Under the pieces are notes generated by a model that did not search any database, was not told the DNA's origin, and saw nothing but the letters and a program-made list of their open reading frames with translations. The position numbers were made by a program, and so were the translations under genes. A stretch of 64,000 nt of DNA from Rhodopseudomonas sp. (GTDB taxonomy: Bacteria > Pseudomonadota > Alphaproteobacteria > Rhizobiales > Xanthobacteraceae): positions 951,554 through 1,015,553 of the forward strand of contig NZ_JACABA010000001.1 of NCBI RefSeq assembly GCF_013377015.1, read 5' to 3'. This document shows, piece after piece, positions 1 to 10,200 of the stretch; the stretch's first letter is position 1; each line of letters starts with the position of its first letter.

Positions 1-110
1 AATACGCCAATCGGCGCGCCGCCCAGCGCCAGCGCCACCACGCCGGCCAGCGCGCGGCGCATGAATTCGAAATCGGTGAAGGGCGCGATCAGCGCGTCAT
101 AGAGCAGCAT
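1..110 (-). CDS. znuB: Metal (zinc) ABC transporter permease, N-terminal fragment
   Basis: Only the first ~36 codons are in the window; the gene runs off the left edge. Translation from the ATG at 110 gives MLLYDALIAPFTDFEFMRRA followed by a hydrophobic segment, which is the typical start of ZnuB/MntB-type ABC-3 permeases. The ATG lies 3 bases after the stop of the ATPase gene, so the two are clearly one operon. By family, the permease forms the inner-membrane channel for Zn2+ (or Mn2+). The Zur box at the operon head favours zinc. AztB-type is an alternative name for the same role. Confidence 0.8.
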   Translation of the reverse strand, partial: MLLYDALIAPFTDFEFMRRALAGVVALALGGAPIGV

Positions 111-113
111 CGT

Positions 114-872
114 TCAGGCCGCCCGCGACGGCGCAGCGTCGACCGCGCAGGTGTGGGCGTCATCGTCGAACGCCTCGCACATCCGCCGCGCCTCCGAGAG
201 GTTTTCCGCGGTCAGCACCTGCGAGGTCGCGCCCCACGCCACAGGCGTGCGCGCCAGCAGCAGGGTCTCGGGGAAATTGTCGCGCACCAGGTCCATGTCG
301 TGCAGCGCCGCCAGCACCGTGCGTTTCTCGTCGTGCCAGCGCCGCACCAGGCCGATCAGGTCGGCCGAGGTCTTGGCGTCGATGGCGTTGAAGGGTTCGT
401 CCAGCACGATGACGCGGGCGTCCTGCAGCAGCACCCGTGCGAACAGCATGCGTTGCATCTGTCCGCCGGACAGCGTGCCGATGGTACGGTTCTCAAAGCC
501 GCTGAGCCCGACCGCCGCCAGCGCCTGGGCGATCTTGTGCTGCGCCTCTTTGCCCATGCCGCCGAACAGGCCGGTGGCCCGCCACAGCCCGGTGCCGACG
601 AAATCGAACACCGAGATCGGAAAGCTGCGGTCGATATCGGCGGTCTGAGGCAGATAGGCGATGTCACGGACGTTGAGGGAGCCAAGCCCGATCGAACCTG
701 CCAGCGGCTTGAGAATGCCGACGATGCCCCGAAACAGCGTCGATTTGCCGGCGCCGTTGGGGCCGACGATCGCCAGCAGCGAACCGGCGGCGATCTCGCC
801 GCTCAGATGATGCACCGCCGGATGACGATCATAGCCGAGCGTAACATCGCGAAATTGCAGCTGCGCGGTCAT
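114..872 (-). CDS. znuC: Zinc ABC transporter ATP-binding protein
   Basis: A 252-residue ABC ATPase. The Walker A motif GPNGAGKST is near residues 37-45, the signature is LSGGQMQRMLFARVLL, and Walker B is VIVLDEP followed by an H-loop region (ALHDMDLV). The longest open frame would start about 33 codons upstream, but the ATG at 872 follows a GAGGTGAGC ribosome site and lies 2 bases after the stop of the small His-rich gene, so I start it there. It energises Zn2+ import together with the permease downstream. Zinc rather than manganese is inferred from the Zur box at 1117-1131. The product also resembles AztA. Confidence 0.88.
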   Translation of the reverse strand: MTAQLQFRDVTLGYDRHPAVHHLSGEIAAGSLLAIVGPNGAGKSTLFRGIVGILKPLAGSIGLGSLNVRDIAYLPQTADIDRSFPISVFDFVGTGLWRATGLFGGMGKEAQHKIAQALAAVGLSGFENRTIGTLSGGQMQRMLFARVLLQDARVIVLDEPFNAIDAKTSADLIGLVRRWHDEKRTVLAALHDMDLVRDNFPETLLLARTPVAWGATSQVLTAENLSEARRMCEAFDDDAHTCAVDAAPSRAA

Positions 873-874
873 GC

Positions 875-1078
875 TCACCTCATCGCCGTCAGCACCAGCG
901 CCCACAATCCGGCGCTGAGCGCGAGCGCGACGCCGAGCCGGGCGGCCAGCGTCATCCGCAGGAGCGACCACGGCGCCCGCTGCGCCGGATGCGGCGTCGC
1001 CGGGGTGTGACTGTGGGGATGGGGGTGCCCCGCCGCGATGTGGGCGTGTCCATGATCGTGAAGTGGGGACCCGGGCAT
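875..1078 (-). CDS. Small histidine-rich single-span membrane protein at the head of the zinc uptake operon
   Basis: A 67-residue protein starting at the ATG at 1078. The N-terminal half contains a dense metal-binding run (HDHGHAHIAAGHPHPHSH); the C-terminal half is one hydrophobic segment (LGVALALSAGLWALVLTAM). The open frame extends to 1135, but that would start inside the Zur box, so the internal ATG is preferred. It is the first gene after the Zur box and ends 2 bases before the ATPase gene. A role in binding or handing over zinc at the inner membrane is inferred from composition and context; I do not recognise a named family. Confidence 0.7.
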   Translation of the reverse strand: MPGSPLHDHGHAHIAAGHPHPHSHTPATPHPAQRAPWSLLRMTLAARLGVALALSAGLWALVLTAMR

Positions 1079-1116
1079 CGGCAGGGCTTTCAGTCGGTCG
1101 TTAGACGCACTTTCGT

Positions 1117-1131
1117 TGTTATAATATAACA
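1117..1131 (-). promoter_or_regulatory. Zur box (zinc-responsive operator)
   Basis: The 15-bp sequence TGTTATAATATAACA is a palindrome around one central base and matches the known Zur consensus core TGTTATAnTATAACA. It sits about 40 bases upstream of the start codon of the His-rich gene that leads the zinc transporter operon. This predicts repression by Zur when zinc is plentiful. Confidence 0.88.
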
Positions 1132-1189
1132 TCACAGAAGTCGAGTCGGCTGAAGGCAGCCTTCAAAAGAAGGCCGACCGTTGCAGAAA

Positions 1190-1233
1190 TTAAGGCCTCA
1201 TTAAGACTTGATTCAGACTTCATTAAGTATAGA
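1190..1233 (+). promoter_or_regulatory. Four tandem 11-bp units upstream of the porin gene
   Basis: Four consecutive 11-mers: TTAAGGCCTCA, TTAAGACTTGA, TTCAGACTTCA and TTAAGTATAGA. The repeat period equals about one helical turn, as in binding sites for winged-helix response regulators. The array ends about 150 bases before the start of the Omp25-like gene. The rest of 1079-1381 holds the Zur box and the promoter region of the porin gene; no gene is seen on the right half. Confidence 0.45.
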
Positions 1234-1381
1234 AAAATTGTGTCCGATCATTGGGTTAGTTCCATTCTAGCTGTTGCCGATCGGTGACAGCTTTTTACTA
1301 AAAAGCGGTCTAACTGATGCGCATGGACGGAGCCGAGCAACGGCTGATCGCTCTGCAAGTTAGGTTTCTGGAGAATATAAA

Positions 1382-2095
1382 ATGAAGAAGTTTCTACTCG
1401 GTACTGTGGCTCTCGTCGTTCTCGGCACGACCCTGCCAGCACTTGCTGCCGACCTCGGCGCACGTCGCGCCTATACCAAGGCCCCGGAATACATGGCGGC
1501 CCCGATCTACAACTGGACCGGCTTCTATATCGGCGGTCACGTCGGCGGCGCGTTCGTCAGCGACGAGAGCATCGCAGGCGGCACCAACGTCAGTCGCGAT
1601 GGCCAGTTCCTCGGCGGTTTGCAGGGCGGTGCCGATTATCAGTTCGCCCCGAACTGGGTTGTCGGTGCTGAAGCCCAGTACAGCTGGCTTGCCGGCGGCA
1701 GCAAGTCGGTGACCTTCGCCAACGGCGGCTCCAACTTCACCTACTCCGATAACCAGCGCGGCCTCGGCTCGGTGACCGGCCGTCTCGGCTACACTTGGGG
1801 TCCGGGTCTGCTCTACGTGAAGGGCGGTTATGCCTTCGCCGACTACAAGACCAGCCTGTTCAACAACACCGCCGGCCTCGGCGTCGCGGTGAACAGCAAG
1901 GACAGCGGCTACACCGTCGGTGGCGGCCTCGAATATATGTTCGCCCAGAACTGGTCGGGCAAGATCGAATATCAGTACTACGACTTCGGCAACGTCACCT
2001 TCCTCGGCACCTCGTTCAAGAACGACGAGCACACCGTCAAGGCCGGCCTGAACTATCGCTTCAACGTTGGTGGCCCGGTCGTCGCCAGGTATTGA
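1382..2095 (+). CDS. Outer membrane beta-barrel protein, Omp25/RopB-like
   Basis: A 237-residue protein with a clear signal peptide (MKKFLLGTVALVVLGTTLPALAAD) followed by the WTGFYIGGHVGGAF motif that marks the first strand of the Omp25/Omp31 (OmpA-like eight-strand barrel) family. Alternating hydrophobic and polar strands run to the end, with strand-like segments such as LGYTWGPGLLYVKGGYAFAD and AGLNYRFNVG. Family members are abundant small surface proteins of rhizobia and Brucella. It is monocistronic: a terminator follows at 2131. The upstream 11-bp repeats suggest response-regulator control. Confidence 0.93.
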   Translation: MKKFLLGTVALVVLGTTLPALAADLGARRAYTKAPEYMAAPIYNWTGFYIGGHVGGAFVSDESIAGGTNVSRDGQFLGGLQGGADYQFAPNWVVGAEAQYSWLAGGSKSVTFANGGSNFTYSDNQRGLGSVTGRLGYTWGPGLLYVKGGYAFADYKTSLFNNTAGLGVAVNSKDSGYTVGGGLEYMFAQNWSGKIEYQYYDFGNVTFLGTSFKNDEHTVKAGLNYRFNVGGPVVARY

Positions 2096-2130
2096 GCTCT
2101 GCCGATCGCCCGCGCGGCGATCAAATGACG

Positions 2131-2163
2131 GAAAAGGTCGGCCTCGCGCCGGCCTTTTTCTGT
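2131..2163 (+). terminator. Rho-independent terminator after the porin gene
   Basis: AAAGGTCGGC pairs with GCCGGCCTTT around a short CTCGC loop and is followed by a T-rich run (TTTTTCTGTTT). It lies 36 bases after the porin stop codon. Confidence 0.85.
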
Positions 2164-2258
2164 TTCAGCGCCCGATTCGGCGCCGTCCGGGCGGATACCT
2201 ATTTATTAACCCGGCGCCCCCGATAGTCTCGCCACAAGAAAAAAAGTGGGAACAAACA

Positions 2259-4424
2259 GTGGCATCGGCATCGGTAATTGGCGGACGAGGCTCGTTCAAC
2301 GTGCTGCGACGGCTGCGAAACATTGGCAGACCACGCTTCGGCATTCGCGGCAGCCTGTTCGCGGCGTTTGCCGTGATCGCCAGCATGGCGATCGTGATCA
2401 GCGCCGGCGCCGGCATCATTTTCGATCAGCTCGGCGCCGTGATGTCCGACCTCAGCCGACGCGACATCCCGAAACTTGCCGCCAGCCTGCAGCTGGCAAC
2501 CCAGAGCGAGCGCTTGGCGAGCCAGGCGCCCTTGTTGCTGTCGGCCGGCAGCGCCGACATCCTGCGGGATCGCTCGGCCCAGATGAAGGAAGCCCAACAG
2601 ACCGCGCTGCAGATGCTCGAGCAGATCGTCCAGCTCGGAGCCGACAAGGACGTCGTCGCCGCCATGCGCGACACGGTGAAGAGCATCGACGATACGATCC
2701 GAAGCCTCGGAGCCGCCGCCCAGGAGCGGCTCGACCTCGCGGATCAGCGCGACAAATCATATGCCGCGGTGCGCAAGGCGCAGGACGACTTTGTTGCCGT
2801 CGCAAATCCGATGATGATGGATGCGCAGGCGCGGATGAACGCCGTGCTGAGCTCGGCCAATCTGTCGCAAGACGATGCGACGGAGGCCGGGCGGCAAATC
2901 GAGCAGCTCGGCAATGTCATATCCAACGTCAATCTGATCGCGTCCGACCTGATGGCGGCACTTTCGGCCAACACCACCGAGGCAATCGATCCGGTCGAGA
3001 CCGACTACAAGGCGGCCCAGGAGCGCGTTCAATCGGCGCTGGAAGCGCTGCCCGCCAATGCCAACACCGCGGCGATCAGGGACGCAGCGGGAACATTGCT
3101 GATCCTGGGCAAGGGCAAGACCGGCACCTTCAAGATCCGGCAGAAGGAACTCGACGTCAACGACTATGGCCTGCTCATCCTCGATGAGACCCGCAAACTC
3201 AATCTCGGTCTCGGCATCAGCGTGAAACAGCTCGTGGACAATGTCAGGTCGGAAACCGAGGCCGCTACCGCGAGCGCCCGTCAACGAAGCGCGCTGGCGA
3301 CGCAGGTGATGCTCGGGCTCGGCGTTCTCACCCTGTTGGGATCCGGGCTGTTTGTCTGGCTCTATGTCGGTCGCAGCATTCTGCGTCGGATCGGAAATCT
3401 GCAACGCGCGATGCAGCGCCTCTCCGATGGCGACCTCGATTCGCAAATCGGGTTCGGCAGACAGCAGGACGAAATCGCCGTGATGGCGAAATCGCTGGAG
3501 GTATTCCGCGATACAATGATCGCCGCGCGCGCCATGGCTGCGGAACAGGAAAAGGATCGCGTCGCCAAGACCGAACGCGCCCAGCGAATCGAAACCCGGA
3601 TCGGCGAGTTCGAGACCAAAGTGCAGGCGGCGCTGGAGCAATTGCAATCCTCGGCCAATTCGATGCAGACCACGGCGCAAAGCATGGCGGCGACCGCCGA
3701 CCGGTCGAGCGCGCTGGTCGGTACGGTGGCGTCCGCGGCCGAAGAGACCTCGGTCAACGTGCAGACCGTGGCGTCCGGGACGGAGGAACTCTCCGCGTCG
3801 ATCGCCGAGATCGGACGGCAGGTCGTCAATTCGGCCGAGATCGCCGGCAAGGCTGTCACCGAAGCCGGCGTCACCGATGCGACGATGCAGGGTCTCGCGG
3901 AAAACGCCGCCCAGATCAGCGCCGTAATCGACCTGATCCAAAGCATCGCTTCGCAGACCAATCTGCTGGCGCTGAATGCGACCATCGAGGCGGCGCGGGC
4001 AGGCGACGCCGGCAGGGGATTCGCGGTCGTCGCCTCCGAGGTGAAAAGTCTCGCCAACCAAACCGCGAAGGCAACCGAGGAGATTCGCTCGCAGATCGCC
4101 GACATGCAAAGCGTGACCACATCCGCGGTGGGCGCGATCCGCAACATCGGGCAGACCATCGGCGAGATCAACGCGGTCACGACCGCGATTACCACAGCCG
4201 TGGAACAGCAGAGCTCCGCGACCCGCGAGATCGCCCGCAACGTCCAGCATGCCGCCAGCGGCACCAGCCAGGTGTCCGGCAACATCGTCGGGGTCAGAGA
4301 CGCCTCGAGCGAAGCCGGCTCCGCCGCCAATGCGGTGCTCGACGCATCCGGCGCGCTGCGTCGCGAGGCCGATATTCTGCGCGACGAAATCGACGCCTTC
4401 CTGTCCAACATGCGAGCGGCCTGA
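2259..4424 (+). CDS. Methyl-accepting chemotaxis protein
   Basis: About 721 residues from a GTG start at 2259; the open frame continues upstream through the terminator, which rules out the longest start. There is an N-terminal membrane span (GSLFAAFAVIASMAIVISAG), a long helical periplasmic sensor region, a second span (VMLGLGVLTLLGSGLFVWLY), then a HAMP domain and the cytoplasmic signalling coiled coil. The hairpin tip contains IASQTNLLALNATIEAARAG and GFAVVASEVKSLA, diagnostic of the MCP signal domain that contacts CheA/CheW. No chemotaxis genes lie nearby, so it is an orphan receptor. The ligand cannot be told; the helical sensor resembles HBM/4-helix types. Confidence 0.92.
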   Translation: MASASVIGGRGSFNVLRRLRNIGRPRFGIRGSLFAAFAVIASMAIVISAGAGIIFDQLGAVMSDLSRRDIPKLAASLQLATQSERLASQAPLLLSAGSADILRDRSAQMKEAQQTALQMLEQIVQLGADKDVVAAMRDTVKSIDDTIRSLGAAAQERLDLADQRDKSYAAVRKAQDDFVAVANPMMMDAQARMNAVLSSANLSQDDATEAGRQIEQLGNVISNVNLIASDLMAALSANTTEAIDPVETDYKAAQERVQSALEALPANANTAAIRDAAGTLLILGKGKTGTFKIRQKELDVNDYGLLILDETRKLNLGLGISVKQLVDNVRSETEAATASARQRSALATQVMLGLGVLTLLGSGLFVWLYVGRSILRRIGNLQRAMQRLSDGDLDSQIGFGRQQDEIAVMAKSLEVFRDTMIAARAMAAEQEKDRVAKTERAQRIETRIGEFETKVQAALEQLQSSANSMQTTAQSMAATADRSSALVGTVASAAEETSVNVQTVASGTEELSASIAEIGRQVVNSAEIAGKAVTEAGVTDATMQGLAENAAQISAVIDLIQSIASQTNLLALNATIEAARAGDAGRGFAVVASEVKSLANQTAKATEEIRSQIADMQSVTTSAVGAIRNIGQTIGEINAVTTAITTAVEQQSSATREIARNVQHAASGTSQVSGNIVGVRDASSEAGSAANAVLDASGALRREADILRDEIDAFLSNMRAA

Positions 4425-4634
4425 CCTCCGGGCAAACCGACCCTCCCGCACGGCCATCAGCCCAGACCCGGGTGCGGTTGGCGGAACCGCGCCCGCCGGC
4501 TGCATTCGACCCCGCCCCCGCGGGATTGCATGGCGTCCATGTGCGCCGCCGGCCCGGCCTTCGGCCGCGGAATTTCGGCTAGCGCGGCCGGCATTGTCCC
4601 GCTAAGCCGGTGTCGGGAGCCCAAGCGAAGCAAG

Positions 4635-5699
4635 ATGCATTCAAAAACCGACGCCATCAAAATCACGAGCGACGACCTGCGGTATCCTTGGGAGAGCCAT
4701 CCCGGTCAGGATCAGGTCGTTGAAATCGCCCCCGGCCTGTTGTGGATTCGGCTCAAGCTGCCGTTTCGCCTCAACCATGTGAACATTTACCTGCTGGCCG
4801 ACGGCGACGGCTGGGCGATGGTGGACACCGGCTTTGGCAACGAAGCCACGATCGCGGCGTGGGAAGCACTGTTCGCTGGCCCGCTGGCCGGCAAGACCAT
4901 CAGCCGGGTGATCGTGACCCATGCCCATCCCGACCATGTCGGCCAGGCCGGCTGGATCGTCGAGCGATTCCGTTGCCCGTTCTACATGTCGCAGATCGAG
5001 TATCTGTCGGGGGTCTATCACCAGAACCGCCGGACCGAGGAACGGATCGTCAATTCACGGCAGTTCTTCCGGCGCCACGGCATGGACGAGGCGATCACCG
5101 CGCAATTGCTCGGCCGCGGCCAGGACTATCTGAAGAAGACGGTGCCGCTTCCCGCCGCCTACCGCCGCCTCGCCCATGGCGGCGAGCTCATCATCGGCGC
5201 GCGCACGTTCCGGATTATCACCGGAGCCGGCCATTCGCCCGATCAGGTGATGCTGTATTGCGCCGCCGACAAACTGTTCCTGTCGGCCGATCAGGTGCTG
5301 AGCAAGATCTCGCCCAATGTCAGCGTGTGGGCGCATGAGCCGGAAGAAAATTCGCTCGGCGCCTATTTGAGCTCGCTGAACGGCCTCGCGGAATTGCTGC
5401 CCGACGACGTGCTGGTGGTGCCCGGGCACGGGGTTCCGTTCTACGGCGTGAAAACCCGGATCAGGCAGCTGTCCGACCACCACGAAGAGCGCTGCCAGAT
5501 GATCGCCGTGGCTTGCGGCGAAGTCGCGATGACGTCGGCGGAGCTGGTGCCGGTGATCTTCCACAAGCACGTACTGGACGCGCATCAGACCGGGTTCGCG
5601 GCGGGCGAACTGATCGCGCATGTCAACTACATGCTCGCGCACGGCCGCTTGACCGTCGTCCACAAGCCGGACGGCATACTACGCTTCAAGGCTGCCTGA
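4635..5699 (+). CDS. MBL-fold metallo-hydrolase
   Basis: A 354-residue metallo-beta-lactamase-fold enzyme. The metal site motif HAHPDH is at residues 96-101, and further ligand regions GAGHSPDQ, LSADQ and PGHG follow in the right order. The ~90-residue C-terminal part resembles the winged-helix extension of LACTB2-like hydrolases. The ATG at 4635 is chosen; the open frame upstream to 4530 is low-complexity and lacks family features. It stands alone between the chemoreceptor and hemA. The substrate is unknown; family members hydrolyse thioesters, phosphodiesters or lactones. Confidence 0.88.
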   Translation: MHSKTDAIKITSDDLRYPWESHPGQDQVVEIAPGLLWIRLKLPFRLNHVNIYLLADGDGWAMVDTGFGNEATIAAWEALFAGPLAGKTISRVIVTHAHPDHVGQAGWIVERFRCPFYMSQIEYLSGVYHQNRRTEERIVNSRQFFRRHGMDEAITAQLLGRGQDYLKKTVPLPAAYRRLAHGGELIIGARTFRIITGAGHSPDQVMLYCAADKLFLSADQVLSKISPNVSVWAHEPEENSLGAYLSSLNGLAELLPDDVLVVPGHGVPFYGVKTRIRQLSDHHEERCQMIAVACGEVAMTSAELVPVIFHKHVLDAHQTGFAAGELIAHVNYMLAHGRLTVVHKPDGILRFKAA

Positions 5700-5737
5700 G
5701 TTAACTACCTTCGAATCCCAAAATGCCAGCTAATGCA

Positions 5738-5751
5738 TTGATCCCGATCAA
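5738..5751 (+). promoter_or_regulatory. FNR/FixK-type box upstream of hemA
   Basis: TTGATCCCGATCAA is a perfect match to the TTGAT-N4-ATCAA consensus bound by FNR, FixK and AadR proteins. It lies about 140 bases before the hemA start codon. Activation of hemA by FixK-type regulators under low oxygen is established in Bradyrhizobium, and for Rhodopseudomonas AadR/FixK control would fit the larger heme and bacteriochlorophyll demand of phototrophic growth. Confidence 0.88.
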
Positions 5752-5892
5752 GTCTTGACCCGCGCGGAAAGCAACCCGGAGCGTCTGCCGCTGCGGCCCC
5801 GAAGCGCGATTTGCACCTCGACATTCGGCCTAGAGGCGTTCTAATAGCACGGCGCGACGATCGGTCGCGATCTCGGTCTCAGGTCAATCGTG

Positions 5893-7122
5893 ATGGATTA
5901 CAGCAAATTCTTCGGGGATGCCCTCCTTCGCCTGCGCGATGAGCGCCGCTATCGCGTGTTTGCGGATCTGGAACGGATCGCCGGCCGGTTTCCGCATGCC
6001 ACCTGGCATTCTCCGGCCGGACCGCGCGACGTCGTGATCTGGTGCTCGAACGATTACCTCGGGATGGGACAACATCCGAAGGTGGTCGGCGCGATGGTCG
6101 AGACCGCGACCCGGCTCGGCACCGGCGCCGGCGGCACCCGCAACATCGCGGGCACCCATCATCCGCTGGTCCAGCTCGAGCAGGAACTCGCCGATCTGCA
6201 CCACAAGGAAGCAGCATTGCTGTTCACCTCGGGCTACGTCTCCAACCAGACCGGATTGTCGACGCTCGGCAAGCTGATCCCGAACTGCCTGATCCTTTCC
6301 GATGCGCTGAACCACAATTCGATGATCGAGGGCATCCGGCAGTCGGGCTGCGAGCGGGTGGTGTGGCGCCATAATGACGTCGCCCATCTGGAAGAACTGC
6401 TGATTGCGGCCGGCCCCGACCGGCCGAAGCTGATCGCCTGCGAGAGCCTGTATTCGATGGACGGCGACATCGCGCCGCTGGCCAAGATCTGCGATCTCGC
6501 CGAGAAGTACAATGCGATGACCTATGTGGACGAAGTCCACGCCGTCGGCATGTACGGCCCGCGCGGCGGCGGCATCGCCGAGCGCGACGGCGTGATGCAC
6601 CGGATCGACATTATCGAAGCGACGTTGGCCAAGGCGTTCGGCTGCCTCGGCGGTTATATCGCTGGACGCGCCGACGTAATCGACGCGGTGCGCTCTTATG
6701 CGCCGGGCTTCATCTTCACCACCTCGCTGCCGCCGGCGATCTGCTCGGCGGCCACCGCCGCGATCCGGCACCTGAAGTCGTCGAGTTGGGAACGCGAGCG
6801 CCACCAGGACCGCGCCGCGAGGGTCAAGGCAATCCTGACCGCCGCCGGCCTGCCGGTGATGTCGACAGACACCCATATCGTGCCGCTGTTCGTCGGCGAG
6901 GCCGAGCGCTGCAAGAAGGCCAGCGACCTGCTGCTTGAGGAGCACGGCATCTATATCCAGCCGATCAACTACCCGACCGTCGCCAAGGGCCATGAGCGGC
7001 TCCGGATCACGCCGTCGCCGTATCACGACGACGCGCTGATCGACGCGCTGGCCGAGGCGCTGGTTCAGGTCTGGGGCCAGCTCGGCCTGCCGCTCGGCGC
7101 CAAGGCGATCGCGGCGGAATAA
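5893..7122 (+). CDS. hemA: 5-aminolevulinate synthase
   Basis: A 409-residue PLP enzyme that condenses glycine and succinyl-CoA to 5-aminolevulinate, the first step of tetrapyrrole synthesis in alphaproteobacteria (Shemin pathway). Typical segments are the N-terminal [35 protein letters not shown], the cofactor-binding [11 protein letters not shown] and the PLP-lysine motif [13 protein letters not shown]. The ATG at 5893 is chosen over the GTG just before it, because MDYSKFF is the usual N-terminus. A FixK-type box upstream indicates oxygen-responsive transcription. Confidence 0.97.
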   Translation: MDYSKFFGDALLRLRDERRYRVFADLERIAGRFPHATWHSPAGPRDVVIWCSNDYLGMGQHPKVVGAMVETATRLGTGAGGTRNIAGTHHPLVQLEQELADLHHKEAALLFTSGYVSNQTGLSTLGKLIPNCLILSDALNHNSMIEGIRQSGCERVVWRHNDVAHLEELLIAAGPDRPKLIACESLYSMDGDIAPLAKICDLAEKYNAMTYVDEVHAVGMYGPRGGGIAERDGVMHRIDIIEATLAKAFGCLGGYIAGRADVIDAVRSYAPGFIFTTSLPPAICSAATAAIRHLKSSSWERERHQDRAARVKAILTAAGLPVMSTDTHIVPLFVGEAERCKKASDLLLEEHGIYIQPINYPTVAKGHERLRITPSPYHDDALIDALAEALVQVWGQLGLPLGAKAIAAE

Positions 7123-7233
7123 GCGGCAGGCGCGGCGCGATCCGGCCGATCCGGGTGAAAATCCCTGTCGCTTGCGGCGGCCCGACGCGATAGGTTTCGG
7201 CGCGCGCCGTTTCCGCGCAGGGAGCAAACCGGA

Positions 7234-10200
7234 ATGCTGCACGACTGGGGCGTGATCGCAGCCGCGCTCGGCTACATCGGGTTCCTGTTCTACGTCGCCA
7301 GCTATGGCGACCGGCTTTCGCATTCTCAACGCGAGCGGGCCGGCGGCCTGATCTACCCGCTGTCACTGGCGATCTACTGCACCTCGTGGACCTTCTTCGG
7401 CTCGGTCGGTTTCGCCACCCGCACCAGCTTCGATTTCCTAGCGATCTATGTCGGCCCGATCCTGATGATCGCGTTCTGCACGCCGCTGTTGCGCCGCGTG
7501 ATCCGGCTGGCGAAATCGCAGAACATCACCTCGATCGCCGACTTCATCGCCGCCCGCTACGGCAAGAGCCAGGCGGTGGCGGCGACGGTGGCGATCATCG
7601 CGATCGTCGGCTCGGTGCCCTACATCGCGCTGCAGCTCAAGGCGGTGGCGTCGTCGCTGCAGACCATCCTGGGCGACGATCAGGACATTTCCAACATCCC
7701 GATCGTCGGCGACATCGCGCTGATCGTCGCGATGGCGATGGCGCTGTTTGCGGTGCTGTTCGGCACCAGGCAGACCAATGCCACCGAGCACCAGCACGGC
7801 CTGATGCTCGCGGTGGCAACCGAGTCGATCGTCAAGTTGGTGGCGTTCATCGCCGCCGGCGTGTTCGTCACGTTCTGGATGTTCAGTCCGACCGAACTGA
7901 TCGACCGCGCCATGAAGATGCCGGAGGCGGTCCGCGCCATCACCTATACGCCGTCGACCGGCAATTTCCTCACCATGGTGCTGCTGTCGTTCTGCGCGAT
8001 CATGCTGCTGCCGCGGCAGTTCCACGTCAGCGTGGTGGAGAATTCCAGCGACGCCGAGGTCGGCCGCGCCCGCTGGCTGTTTCCGCTGTATCTGGTCGCG
8101 ATCAATCTGTTCGTGATCCCGATCGCGCTGGCGGGGCTGATCAGTTTCCCGTTCGGCGCGGTCGACAGCGATATGTACGTGCTCGCGCTGCCGATCGCCG
8201 CCAACGCGCCGCTGCTCAGCGTCGCGGTGTTCATCGGCGGGCTGTCGGCGGCGACCGCGATGGTGATCGTCGAATGCGTGGCGCTGGCGGTGATGGTGTC
8301 GAACGACCTGGTGATGCCGCTGGTGCTGAAACGCGGCGCGGCCCCGCGCGGCGGCCAGCGGGACTTCGGCGGTTTTCTGCTGAAGGTGCGCCGGATCGCG
8401 ATCTTCGCGATCCTGATCCTGGCCTATCTGTACTTTCGCGCGCTCGGCAACACGCAGTTGGCGGCGATCGGGCTGCTGTCGTTCGCCGCCATCGCGCAAT
8501 TCGCGCCGGCCTTCTTCGGTGGCCTAATCTGGCGCCGCGCCACCGCAAGCGGCGCGATCGGCGGCATGCTGATCGGATTCGCGGCGTGGGCCTATACGCT
8601 GTTCATCCCGAGCTTCATGGAGGGCAACACCGCGGGGATGCTGCTGTTGCAGCACGGCCCGTTCGGGATCGAGGCGCTGCGCCCACAGGCGCTGTTCGGC
8701 GCCGATCTGCCGCCGCTGCTGCACGGCGTGCTGTGGAGCCTGTCGCTCAACATTCTGGCTTACATCGTGCTGTCGCTGCTGCGCCGCCCGTCATCGATCG
8801 AGCGGCTGCAGGCCGAAGTCTTCGTTCCCGACACCCTGACGCCGATGACGCCGGCGTTCCGGCGCTGGCGCAGCACGGTCACGGTTCAGGACATTCTCGG
8901 CGCGGTGACCCAATATCTTGGCCCCGAACGCGCCCACAGCTCGTTCCGGACTTTCGCGACCACCCGCGGCATCAGTCTGGAGCCAACGGCGTCGGCGAAT
9001 TTCGAGTTGCTCAAGCACGCCGAGCACCTGATCGCGTCCTCGATCGGGGCGGCGTCGTCGCGGTTGGTGTTGTCGCTGCTGCTGCGCAAGCGCACGGTGT
9101 CGGCGGAGGCGGCGCTGAAGCTGCTCGACGATTCCCACGCCGCGCTGCATTTCAACCGCGAGATCCTGCAGACCGCACTCAATCACGTCCGACAGGGCAT
9201 CGCCGTGTTCAATCCGGACCTGCAGCTGATCTGCTCCAACCGGCAATTCGGCGACATCCTCGGGCTGCCGCCGCACATCATCCAGATCGGGATTCCACTG
9301 GTCGAAATCCTGGAGTTCCTCGCCACCAGCAACACCCAGACGTTCGGCGACGCCGACGCCCAGACCCAGATGCGGCTCGCCGCCTACACCACCGAAGGCG
9401 AGCCCTTTCTGGAACGGCTTCACGATCGCCATCTGGTGATCGAAGTGCGCGCCAACCGGATGCCCGACGGCGGCCTCGTCATCACCTTCTCCGACGTCAC
9501 CCCGAGCTTCGAGGCCGCCGAGGCGCTGGAGCGCGCCAATGCGACGCTGGAAAAACGCGTGCGCGACCGTACCGAGGAACTGACGCGGCTGAATTCGGCG
9601 CTGGCGCTGGCCAAGAGCACCGCTGAGGAAGCCAATATCTCGAAGACCCGCTTCCTCGCTGCCGCCAGCCACGACATCCTGCAGCCGCTGAACGCCGCCC
9701 GGCTCTACGCCACCAGCCTGGTGGAGCGGCAGAATGGCGGCGAGGATTCGCGGCTGGTGGAGAACATCGACGATTCGCTCGAGGCGATCGAGGAGATCAT
9801 CGGCGCCTTGCTCGATATTTCGCGGCTCGATGCCGGCGCGATGACGGCGTCGATCTCCAGCTTCGTGATGGGCGACCTGATGCGTTCGTTGGAGATCGAA
9901 TTCGCGCCGACCGCGCGCGCCAAGGCGCTGAAGCTGACCTTCGTGCCGTGTTCGCTGCCGGTCGAATCCGACCGGCTGCTGCTGCGCCGGCTGCTGCAGA
10001 ACCTGATTTCCAACGCCATCAAATACACCCCGCAGGGCCGCGTGCTGGTGGGCTGCCGACGCCGCGGCCAGTCGTTACAGATCGGGATCTACGACACCGG
10101 CGTCGGCGTCCCGATCCAGAAGCGCAGCGAGATCTTCAAGGAATTTCACCGGCTCGAACAGGGCGCGCGGATCGCCCGCGGGCTCGGGCTCGGGCTGTCG

